A stretch of DNA of 64,000 bases from Cafeteria roenbergensis (Eukaryota; Sar; Bigyra; Bicosoecida; Cafeteriaceae). Each line of letters opens with the position of its first letter. Position 1 is the stretch's first letter. Under the pieces are notes generated by a model. That model did no database searches. It had not been told where the DNA came from and worked only from the letters and a program-made list of their open reading frames with translations. The stretch is from the NCBI GenBank assembly GCA_008330645.1, contig VLTN01000023.1, positions 186,001 through 250,000 on the forward strand, given 5' to 3'. This document shows, piece by piece, positions 19,763 through 29,200 of this stretch. The translations under genes were made by a program, and so were the position numbers.

Positions 19763-20491
19763 TCACGAGCGACGGACCGCTCGGCGCAGCACAGGGCGGT
19801 CGTCCTCCTCCTCGTCGCTGGAGTCGTCGGAATCGCCTGCGCCGCCGGGCGTGGCGGCAGCGCCCGCAGAGGAAGCCGCGTCGGCCGCAGCGGACGCATC
19901 GACTAGCTCGGCCCTGCGCCGCTCCGCCAGCTGGGCAGTCATTTGCGCGCTGCTGTCCAGCACCGAACCAGTGGAGTCGGCGGGCGCAGCGCTCGGGCCC
20001 GCCTGCCCGTACACACGTGCCCGAGCCACGCGCATGCCGGGCGGGGTGCCAGTGGCGGCTGTTGCGGGGTCCGCAAACAGGCCGTCCGCCAGGGTGGCAA
20101 GGGGCTCGAGCTCAGTCTCCTCGGGCCGCCACTGCCCGCCGATCAAGCGCGACCGGCCGAGCTTGCAAACGCGCGTCGGCGCGCCGAGGCGACGGGTCCC
20201 CCTGCACATGGCAAGCACCGACGCCAGCCTCGCTGCTTTGGATCCAAGGCCGTGCCCCTCGGTGCTGGCGACTGCTCCACTCTCAGGCTCGCCGCGCGGC
20301 TCGGCGGCAATCGCGTCCAAGGCCCCTGCGAGGGCCGCAGGGTCTGCCGGCGCCGCAGCATGCCATCGCGCCATCGCCACTTCCCCCAGCCAGGCGACCG
20401 TCAGCTTCGGGGGCTCCTCGCCGCGGCCGCAGGGCACCCGAATGCGGCCCTCGCCAACATGGGCTTCCACAACCCACTCGATGGCAGCCAT
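19763..20491 (-). CDS. Unknown protein with acidic C-terminal tail
   Basis: From the ATG at 20491 the frame gives 242 residues. The first 40 (MAAIEWVVEAHVGEGRIRV, then a KLTVAWLGEVAMARW-like segment) look like a small beta-rich fold with a good hydrophobic pattern. The rest is Ala/Glu-rich and ends in an acidic Ser/Asp/Glu run followed by a basic end (RRAVRRS). I do not recognise the family. The frame is also open upstream to an ATG at 20701-20699, which would add 70 residues of lower quality and overlap the ArfGAP start codon within CATG. I prefer the shorter form because its first residues start the conserved-looking fold. It is divergent from the ArfGAP gene. Confidence 0.55.
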   Translation of the reverse strand: MAAIEWVVEAHVGEGRIRVPCGRGEEPPKLTVAWLGEVAMARWHAAAPADPAALAGALDAIAAEPRGEPESGAVASTEGHGLGSKAARLASVLAMCRGTRRLGAPTRVCKLGRSRLIGGQWRPEETELEPLATLADGLFADPATAATGTPPGMRVARARVYGQAGPSAAPADSTGSVLDSSAQMTAQLAERRRAELVDASAAADAASSAGAAATPGGAGDSDDSSDEEEDDRPVLRRAVRRS

Positions 20492-20699
20492 CACAAAGGC
20501 GGGCCGCCCAGGCTCCGCAGGGCTCTCGCTGGTCCCCTGGTGCAGCCTTTGGGAGGGGTACTTCTCTGCTGGGTCGCGTGCGGTGGGTGGCGCCCGCGGC
20601 CGCGACGCGGCGCAGAGCAAAGCCGGAGCCTGGCGCAGCTTCAAGTCTGCACCGACCGCCGCAGCGGAACACCCGACGACTGCCAAGGGCCAGGCGGCC

Positions 20700-22850
20700 A
20701 TGTCGACGCGCGAGCACCAGCAGCTGCGCGATCTTCTGCGGCTCCCACAAAATGCGCGCTGCGTGGACTGCGCGGTCCTGGGTGAGCTCGGGCGTCCGGG
20801 CACGTGGCGCGCGCCTCGCGCATTGCAAGTGCCGCGCAAGCGCGCTCGGCGTTCGGGCCCCGCTGCCGTTGCTCGCGCCCCACGGCTCACCCGTTCCCCA
20901 GACGGGCGACCTGCTTTGCGCTGAGCCGCTGCCCTTTTCCCTGCAGACCCCAAGTGGGCGTCCTTCAGCCTGGGCTATTTCATGTGCATCGAGTGCTCAG
21001 GCATCCACCGCATGCTCGGCACGCACATCACCAAGGTGAAGAGCACCACGCTGGACACCTGGAAGCCGGAGTACGTGGAGGTCGTGCGGAGGCGCGGCAA
21101 CGTGTCCTTCAACGCGGAATGGGAGGCGCGTCTCCCGGCGGGCAAGACCATCGACGCCCACACCGGGTCTGCCGAGCGCGAGCGCTTCATCCGCGCCAAG
21201 TACGAGCGCCAGGCGTTCCGCGGCACCGCGACGCGCGATTCCTATGCCCGTGCTGCAGCCAAGATGGGCTGCGCGGTGGACGAGTCGGGAGCCCTCTCGC
21301 CGGCTGTCTCCGGGAGCGACTCCCCGACCGCAGCCGCTGCCGCAGCGGCACCCCGCGTGAGCCCGGCGGTGGCCCGTCGCCTTGCTGCCAAGAAGGCCAA
21401 GGAGGCTGAGGAGCGGAACAAGAAGGCCCGCGCTGCCGAGGCGGCAGAGGCGGCCAAGCGGGCCGCGGAGGCGGAGGCCAAGGCCGCGGCAGAGGTGGCC
21501 AAACGCGCCGCGGAGGCGGAGGCGCGTGCCGCGGCAGAGACCGATGTGGGAGAGCTCTTCGGGTCGGCGCCAGCCCCCGCCCCTGCCCCCGCGGCCTCGG
21601 GTGGAGGCGGGTTTGCCTTCGCAACCGCGACGGCGCCGGCGCCGGCGCCAGCTGCCACCGGAGGCTTTGCGTTCGGGGCGGCCGCACCTGCTGCCACGAC
21701 GGCCCCCGCCTCTGAGCACGGCGCTGCGACGTCTGGCGGCGGCGGCGGCGGCGGCGGCGGCGGTTTTGCGTTCATGTCGTCGCCGACTCCCGCCGCCGAG
21801 ACTTCGTCAGTGGCCGGCTCTGCCGCCGGGTCGGCGGGCGGCCAGGGCTTCAGCTTTGCGGCGGGCGCGTCGGCGCCCGCGCCGTCCCCGGCTCCCGCTC
21901 ACAATGGCTCCGCCTCGGCTGGCGGTTTCGCATTCGCCAGCGCGCCTGCTCCCGCGGCTGGCTGGGGAGCCGGGTCTGTCGTGTCGGCGGCGTCGGAGCC
22001 CCCGGCGCAGCCGCCCGCTGCCAGCTCGGTTCCCCACGACCCGTTTGCGCCGGCGGCCCCCGCATCGGCCGCGCCCCCCCGGCCCAGCCCGGCCGCAGCC
22101 GCGGTGGCAGCAGTGATGGCAGGAGGTGGGGGTGGTGATTCCGGCCACGCCCGGTCCTCCTCGGCACTTGCCGCCCCGGGGGCCACTCCCGCCCCTGCCA
22201 GGGACCTCCCTGTGATGCTTGGGTCGTCGGCGGCGCCGGCGGTTTCGCTGCCTCCCATCGGCACGCTCGGTCCCCTGCCCTCCCCCTCGGACCCCCTCGC
22301 CGACATGCACTCGCACGCCCACGGCCACCACGGCCTGCCCGGGGCGCAGGGCAGCGACTTCCCGGGCTCTGCCGGCGTTCCGAGCGCAGCCGGGGCGAGC
22401 AAGGTGGGCCCGCCTGGGTCCGACGCCGACGGCGGCATGACCCAGGAGGAGGCCAAGGCGGCGGCCGAGAAGGCGCTCCTCAGCGCCATGGCCGAGATCC
22501 GCCGCCTGCAGTCGGCTGACTGGGAGGCGACCTACGGGGAGCTCGGCTCCGTCGCCGAGGCCAGGAAGGAGCAGGCGAGCGCCCTGGAGGAGCACAAGGC
22601 CGTTGTTGACTCTCTTGGCGAGGCGTTTGACGCGGCGCAGCGCGCGCTGGCCAAAAAGTTCGAAAAGCTCGAGGCCAGCGCCGTGGAGGCGCAGCGAACG
22701 CGCATGTTCAACCTGCAGCGGGCGGCGGGCGCGCTGCAGCGCAAAGAGTATGAGGCAACCATGTACGACATCGCGCCGAGGTCCCAGCCAGCCCCGGAGC
22801 GGCCTTCCCCGGAGGCAGAGGCCCAGTCAAACGGGTTCGCGTTTGCCTAG
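20700..22850 (+). CDS. ArfGAP with Phe-rich repeats and C-terminal coiled coil
   Basis: Two exons, 20700-20781 and 20947-22850 (GTGAGC...CTGCAG, phase 1), giving 661 residues. The ArfGAP zinc finger is complete only after splicing: Cys21, Cys24, Cys41 and Cys44 with the family spacing of 16, then CSGIHR with the catalytic arginine finger Arg49. It should stimulate GTP hydrolysis on Arf-family GTPases in vesicle traffic. After the GAP domain (to about residue 130) come a Lys/Ala/Glu helix (about 155-215) and a low-complexity region carrying repeated Phe motifs (GGFAFA, GGFAFG, GGFAFM, GFSFAAG) spaced by Ala/Pro/Gly. A second coiled coil lies at about 515-610, and the protein ends NGFAFA. The layout recalls SMAP and AGFG proteins, whose disordered tails bind clathrin or FG partners. 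The next gene starts only 31 bp after the stop. Confidence 0.92.
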
Positions 22851-22881
22851 GCCTGCGTTGTTTGCATGAGTGCGGTCGGAA

Positions 22882-24420
22882 ATGCTGGGCGCGGCGGCCC
22901 TGCCTATATTTGCGCCGGTAAACATCCCGGCAGACCCGAGCGAGGACCGACTGTCACTCTCCGCGCTGTATCTGCACGCCGCAACTCGCGGCCGGCACAT
23001 TGAGCCGCTCGAACTCCTGATGAACAGGCATCACGGGTCCGCTCAAGCAGCCGCAGCAGCGGTGGCCAAGCCCAAGGCGGTGTCGGCTGGAGCTGCTGCA
23101 GCTGCAGCTCTCGTGGCTGGGCCGGTGGCCGCTGCGCTTGCAGCCGCGGGCTCCGACTCACCTGCGGCCATCACAGCGGTGCGTGCGGCCTTGGTTGCTG
23201 CAGCGCCAGGGGCGGCTGACGTGGCCGCGACAGTGGCATCGGACGTGTGCGACTCGCGGCCGAATGGCTCGCCTGAGGCTGCAGCCCGAGCTGCGGCCAT
23301 CGCCGCCGCCGCCGCCACTGCCTCCGCCGCCGCTGCCTCCGCGGCGGCACCCGCCGCTCGCAGCTCGCCCGCAGCCTCGGCTGGTGCGGCAGCGGCCTCT
23401 GCGGTGATCTCTGCGGCTGTTGCCGCTGCGCTCTCGGCCAGCGGCCCTCGCTCGGAAGGAGCTCAGGACGCCGCCGCGGGCGCTGTCGTGGCAGCGGTGC
23501 CGAGAGCATCGGCGCTCGCAGTCGCAGTTGCGGCAGCAGTCTCGAGGGGAGGATCAGCGGCGGCAGTGGCGGACGCAAGCACAGCAGCTTCGGCTGTGGC
23601 GGCCGCAGCTGCAGCAGCGACAGTTGCGTCGACCATGGAACCAACGCGGTCGGATGCAAGCGTTGCGAAAGCGGTCGCGGCTGCAGTGGAGGTGGTGGCA
23701 TCGGCCATTGCTGTCGCGGTGCCCGGGGCGTTGGACGGGGCTGAAGCGGTAAAATCGGAAACGCGAGGAGCTCGCCCGCGCGCTGCTCCCGGGTTTGCCG
23801 ACTGCGAGCCACTGGAAGCGGCTGTGGCAATGCCCGAGCCGGCTAGGGCTGACCGCTGGCGCGCCGCCCCACCTGCAGCCTCGTCATTTCCGGCGAGACG
23901 CAGAGATTCTGCGCTTCTCGACATCAACCGCGCAACGGCCGGCGAATTGGAAACGATTCATGGGCTGGGCCCCGTGCTGGTCCGCCGCATCATCGAAAGC
24001 CGGCCGTTTCGCTCTCTGGACGCTGTCCAGGGCGTGAAAGGGGTGGGAGAGAAGAGGATGGAGCAGGTGCGATTGCGCTGCTGCGTGCGACCCAACGGCG
24101 AGGCGGCTGCGGCAAAGCCCGAGCCGGCTAGGGCTGACCGCTGGCGCGCCGCCCCACTTGCAGCCTCGCCAATTCTGGCGAGACGCAGAGGTTCTGCGCT
24201 TCTCGACATCAACCGCGCAACGGCCGGCGAATTGCAAACGATTCATGGGCTGGGCCCCGTGCTGGTCCGCCGCATCATCGAAAGCCGGCCGTTTCGCTCT
24301 CTGGACGCTGTCCAGGGCGTGAAAGGGGTGGGAGAGAAGAGGATGGAGCAGGTGCGATTGCGCTGCTGCGTGCGACCCGACGGCGAGGCGACTTCAGCGA
24401 GGAGCGGAAAGCGCTTCTAG
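22882..24420 (+). CDS. Ala-rich protein with two ComEA-type helix-hairpin-helix units
   Basis: A single frame of 512 residues from the ATG at 22882 (a later in-frame ATG lies at 23020). Residues of about 48-300 are extremely Ala-rich with scattered Val, Ser and charged residues, likely helical or disordered. The C-terminal part contains two near-identical 95-residue units (DNA 23832-24116 and 24117-24401). Each has a linker (PEPARADRWRAAP) and a ComEA-like double helix-hairpin-helix: LLDINRATAGEL, then IHGLGPVLVRRII, then VKGVGEKRMEQVRLRC. HhH motifs bind the DNA backbone non-specifically; in bacteria this type is found in DNA-uptake and repair proteins, and in animals in the chromokinesin KIF22 tail. 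A DNA-binding role is therefore likely; no enzyme domain is visible. The protein ends in a basic run (SARSGKRF). The duplication is recent and in frame. Confidence 0.8.
   Translation: MLGAAALPIFAPVNIPADPSEDRLSLSALYLHAATRGRHIEPLELLMNRHHGSAQAAAAAVAKPKAVSAGAAAAAALVAGPVAAALAAAGSDSPAAITAVRAALVAAAPGAADVAATVASDVCDSRPNGSPEAAARAAAIAAAAATASAAAASAAAPAARSSPAASAGAAAASAVISAAVAAALSASGPRSEGAQDAAAGAVVAAVPRASALAVAVAAAVSRGGSAAAVADASTAASAVAAAAAAATVASTMEPTRSDASVAKAVAAAVEVVASAIAVAVPGALDGAEAVKSETRGARPRAAPGFADCEPLEAAVAMPEPARADRWRAAPPAASSFPARRRDSALLDINRATAGELETIHGLGPVLVRRIIESRPFRSLDAVQGVKGVGEKRMEQVRLRCCVRPNGEAAAAKPEPARADRWRAAPLAASPILARRRGSALLDINRATAGELQTIHGLGPVLVRRIIESRPFRSLDAVQGVKGVGEKRMEQVRLRCCVRPDGEATSARSGKRF
23832..24401 (+). 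repeat. Direct tandem duplication, 2 x 285 bp
   Basis: Two copies with only scattered base differences (for example CTGCAGCCTCGTCATTT against TTGCAGCCTCGCCAATT), in frame, each encoding one ComEA-type HhH unit. Copy 1 is about 23832-24116 and copy 2 about 24117-24401. Confidence 0.9.
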
Positions 24421-24902
24421 CCTCGTGGCAGGGGGCATCGACGGCGCAAGCGCGCATGCCTGCCACACTGCGCGCAGCAAGATTCAGACGGGGCGGAACC
24501 AAGTGGAAATTTGAGCACCCAGGACCAGGGCGCGCTGCCCTGCGAGGAGCGAACGGCACTTGAAGCTGCGGCAGAGGGCGCAGCCCGTGCGCCAGAGCGC
24601 GACACGTCCGGCCGCGATGCAGCACCATCATCGCCACCATCTGGCGGCGCTGCCACGGCCGGGCGCCCGCCTGCCGCGGCTCGCTCGGCCGCGGCCGACG
24701 AATTGGATGCATGAAAAGAGCAACGCTTGGGCACTGTGCGTGGCGTACATCGCTGGCCTGCGGCAGCAGGCCCTTCGACACTCCGGCCCGCTGCGGCGGC
24801 GATTCTGCGGCGGCCTCGCTTGGCGAACGATTCCGAGGCTCTGCCAACGCCACGCACGCGCCCCCAGCCACGCACTCCAAACCTCGTGGCTGCGCCCAAG
24901 CA
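24421..24902. other. Gene-free stretch, 482 bp
   Basis: 3' region of the HhH gene and promoter region of the dehydrogenase gene. GGCTCTGCCA, a near match to the divergent-spacer motif, lies at 24837-24846, about 60 bp before the start codon. No RNA gene is seen. Confidence 0.5.
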
Positions 24903-26036
24903 ATGGCTGCCTCCGCGCCTTCTCCGTGAGTCCGATCAAGCCAGGCGGTTCGCGGCAAGCGCACGTCCCAGCAAGGGCTTGCTGCGAGAGTGGCACATGC
25001 AGCCACGCGCTGCCGCTGCTTTTCCGCCCGCCCCCGTGTTCGCAGAGGTGCCGCACTTGCGGATCTGTTCGGCCTGTCTGGAAAGCTGGCCCTCGTTACT
25101 GGTGCCAACGCCGGTGAGCACGTGGGGCCGCTCGCCGAGGCGTTGGCGCAATGCTGCCCAGCGCTGCGTTGACCCGGCGGCCGCACTGTTCTGTGTTTGC
25201 GCGCCCACGCCCCCGGGATCCAACGCGCCCACAGTTGCCATTGCGCGGGTGACGCTTGCTCGCCCCGCTTCGCAGGGATCGGCAAGGCAATCGCTCTGAA
25301 GCTCGCTGTAGCGGGAGCCACCGTCATCGTGAACGGTCGCTCAGACAAGGCGACTGCCGCGGCCGTGGACCAGATCAACGAGGCGGCGGCTGCCAGCGGC
25401 GGCTCTGCAATCGCTGCCGTGGCGGACCTCTCGACGGTCGAGGGGAACGCCGCGCTCGTGTCAGCTGTGGAGGCCACAGGACAGCCGCTCGACGTGCTCG
25501 TGTGTAACGTCGGGGTGTACCGCACCATCGACTACGCGGACACGACGGACGAGGACTGGGAGGACTACTTCAAGACCAACATCATGAGCACCGTGCGGCC
25601 CTGCCGCTCCTTCCTGCCGGGAATGATCGAGCGCGACGCTGGCGGGCGCGTCATCATCGTGTCCTCAGAGGCCGCGTTCAAGCCCGTGCCGGAGATGGTC
25701 GCCTACTCCGTCACCAAGGCAGCACAGGTGAACCTCGCTCGGGGCCTTGCCGAGCAGACCAAGGGCACGTCCGTGACGGTGAACGCCCTGCTTCCAGGGC
25801 CCACAGCGACCGAGGGCGTGGCCTCCTACTTTGAAGGGTTGGCGAAGAAGGATGGCAAGCCCGCCGCCGAGGTGATCAAGGCCTATTTCGCGTCCCGCGA
25901 GCCCGCGTCATTGAAGCAGGGCCTGCTTGACCCCAACGAGGTGGCCAACACAGCCCTCTTCCTGGCATCGAAGGCTAGCTCCGCCACCAACGGCGCTTCG
26001 GTCCGTGCCGAGGGAGGCCTGTACCGGTCGATCTAG
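24903..26036 (+). CDS. Short-chain dehydrogenase/reductase (classical SDR)
   Basis: Three exons: 24903-24925, 25046-25113 and 25276-26036 (introns of 120 and 162 bp, GTGAG...CAG), giving 283 residues. The first two exons are tiny, 23 and 68 nt, and supply the start and first beta strand. The joined N-terminus reads through the Rossmann motif TGANAGIG (residues 26-33), for NAD(P) binding. The catalytic set is complete: Asn132, Ser161, Tyr174 and Lys178 (YSVTK), and CNVG (107-110) stands for the usual NNAG. The C-terminus keeps the family pattern of PG near the substrate loop and a final strand with G. No transit peptide is obvious in the short N-terminal extension. The substrate cannot be told from sequence; bacterial-type 3-oxoacyl or sugar/steroid reductases share this layout. 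Confidence 0.9.
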
Positions 26037-26294
26037 ACGCCGCCCACTGCGTTTTGAGTCCATGCCGGGGCCGAATCCACCCTGCACTTGAGGCATGCGC
26101 TGCTCAAGGTACACCCAGCCACTCAGAGCCCGCAGCACGCAGCAAGCGCACAGGGGCAAGGGGCCAGCGCCCATGCTGCATGCCAGGCGCGTCCGCCTCA
26201 GAAGGTTACGCCCGCGCTGCATCAGCCCAGCAGAGCTGCACAGTTCCGACCATTTGGCCTGCCGGACCGCCGTAGCAGCAGCCGCACTTCCACG

Positions 26295-29200
26295 ATGCGC
26301 CGGGCGCAACGATGGGCCGCTCTGGCGTGCGCCTTTGCGCTGGTATCGGCGGCGCTGGGGGCGGGGCCCGCTGCCTCTTTGGACAGCAAGCCGGGAAAAG
26401 GACGCGCTTCAGGCGCATCAAGCGCCAGCAATATGTCGCCCGTCACGCCCGCGGGACCGAGCAGGCCTGGGGCTGGCACGGGGGTTCGCGCTGAGCTGGC
26501 TGGTGCCGCCGTGGGATCAAATCCTGACCCGGAGAGAGGCAGCGTGGAGAGTCATCGCGGTGCGAATGATGCGCAACATGCCGCCAAGGCTGGCGCTGCT
26601 GCGCCACGCCTCCCAAGCGGCCCTGGGTCACACCAGGGCCAGGAACTCCCGTCCTTGTCTTTGGGGGGGAGCAGTCGCCCTGGGCTGGGCAACCCCAGGA
26701 GCACTGCTCTCGGGCCGCAGGTGTCGGAGTCCAGAATGCCCTCGCAGCAAGCTTCGCTGCCAACATTGACCCGAAGCCAGCGGCCAGCCGCACCCAGCGT
26801 CGCTAGCACCTCCGCGGCTGTTGGAAGCACCCCAAATGGTGCTGGGGGTGGTTCGACTGCTTCCGCCAGAAGCGAATTACCTCAACAGGCCGGTTCGGCG
26901 CCGCCGCCGCAAGTCACGAGCGACCTCAATGGACGCGTGGACGCCGGCGGGGCCCCTGTTGCGGATGTGGAGTCAGCGCTCGTTGGAGGCGCGGGTCGCG
27001 CGGCGCCCACCACCGCATTGGCGGGCGAAGCCCCCCGCTCCGAGGCCGCCGAAGAAGCAGCAGCTCCTGCCACGGGCGCCGGAGCCAGGCAGGAGAGGCA
27101 GACCTCTGGCTTGGCAGCAGAAGAGGAAACAGGCAAAGCAGAGAATGGGAGGGTGGAGCAGGATGAACCTGGGTTCGAGAGGGCGAGGGAACAGGCGGCC
27201 AAGACGGCAGGTGAAGCCGCACGCGACGAGGAGCAAACCGGCGAGGCGCCAGCTGCAGACGGGGGGAGCCCGCCGCGGCGGCACGTGGAGAACGAGAGCA
27301 GCCCACCCATCGGAGAGCAGCACGCGGGAGGCGATGGCGTGGCGCCCGCGAAGGCCGGCCTTCCCGCCAAGTCTGCACGATCAACACAGGGCGGCCGCCG
27401 ACCCGCTGGCAACCCAGGGCAGGCGGAGCCGCCAGGCGTTGCCACAAGCGGTGTCTCCAACGCGCCCGACTCCATGGAGACCAGTCCACCGGCCTCACCC
27501 CGGACGGGTCTCCAGTCTCGCGCGTCGGCGTCCAACTCCGACGCCCGCAAGCCAGAAACCAAAAACACCGAATCCCAGCCGAAGGACCTCAAGCCGGCCC
27601 GCGCCCGCGGCAAGTCTTCCAAGCTGCCGGCGTCGCCCGGGCTGGAATCTCGTGCTACCCCTCGCGCCGACGACGGAGAGGGCAAGTCGACTGTCCAACG
27701 CAAGGCCTCAGGAGATGCAGGTGGCTCGTCGGCCCCGCTCTCCTCCTCGTCGTCCTCCTCCTCGTCCTCGTCCGCTTCCTCCTCCCGCTCCTCCTCGTCC
27801 TCCTCCCGCTCCTCCTCCTCGCCCTCTGGCGTCGACAACCGGGCCGCAGACGCCGCGAGCGACACGCAGGCGACCCACACCGCCCAGAATCAGGACGAAG
27901 TTCGCCCACTGGAACAGGGCAGGAAGGGTGGCCCACCCGCCGAACATGATCCAGCAGAGCCAGGGGGCTTGACCGCTGCAAATCCCAGCGCCGCTCGGGC
28001 AGAGGGCATTGGACCAAGCGTCTCGAGCACAAGCCCCGGAGCCGGCTCAACCACAGAGCTGGAGGCCAGCCCTGCGTCAACCAGCGAGGCGGGCTCCGAC
28101 GGCGGTTCCACGGGCAGGTCCGGCTCCGACGGCGGTTCCACGGGCAGGTCCGGCCCCGACGGCGTGTCCACGGGCAGGTCCGGCCCCGACGGCGGTTCCA
28201 CGGGCAGGTCCGGCTCCGACGGCGGTTCCACGGGCAGGTCCGGCCCCGACGGCGGTTCCACGGGCAGGTCCGGCCCCGACGGCGGTTCCACGGGCAGGTC
28301 CGGCCCCGACGGCGGTTCCACGGGCAGGTCCGGCCCCGACGGCGGTTCCGCGGGCAGGTCCGGCTCCGACGGCGGTTCCACGGGCAGGTCCGGCCCCGAC
28401 GGCGGTTCCACGGGCAGGTCCGGCCCCGACGGCGGTTCCACGGGCAGGTCCGGCCCCGACGGCGGTTCCACGGGCAGGTCCGGCTCCGGCGGCGGTTCCA
28501 CGGGCAGGTCCGGCCCCGACGGCGGTTCCACGGGCAGGTCCGGCCCCGACGGCGGTTCCACGGGCAGGTCCGGCCCCGACGGCGGTTCCACGGGCAGGTC
28601 CGGCCCCGACGGCGGTTCCACGGGCAGGTCCGGCCCCGACGGCGTGTCCACGGGCAGGTCCGGCCCCGGCGGCGGTTCCACGGGCAGGTCCGGCCCCAGC
28701 GGCGGTTCCACGGGCAGGTCCGGCTCCGGCGGCGGTTCCACGGGCAGGTCCGGCTCCGACGGCGGTTCCACGGGCAGGTCCGGCCCCAGCGGCGGTTCCA
28801 CGGGCAGGTCCGGCCCCGACGGCGGTTCCACGGGCAGGTCCGGCCCGACGGCGGTTCCACGGGCAGGTCCGGCCCCGACGGCGGTTCCACGGGCAGGTCC
28901 GGCCCCGACGGCGGTTCCACGGGCAGGTCCGGCCCCGACGGCGGTTCCACGGGCAGGTCCGGCCCCGACGGCGGTTCCACGGGCAGGTCCGGCCCCGACG
29001 GCGGTTCCACGGGCAGGTCCGGCCCCGACGGCGGTTCCACGGGCAGGTCCGGCCCCGACGGCGGTTCCACGGGCAGGTCCGGCCCCGACGGCGGTTCCAC
29101 GGGCAGGTCCGGCTCCGACGGCGGTTCCACGGGCAGGTCCGGCCCCAGCGGCGGTTCCACGGGCAGGTCCGGCTCCGACGGCGGTTCCACGGGCAGGTCC

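Noticed and set aside
19563-19766. Minus-strand poly-Gln reading of the (GTT)n tract
   Set aside because: Produced only by the microsatellite in a 3' region; no domain around it.
23040-23780. Ala-rich part of the HhH gene as non-coding low-complexity DNA
   Set aside because: The frame is continuous with the HhH units and has scattered charged residues, so I kept it as coding, with lower confidence for the start.
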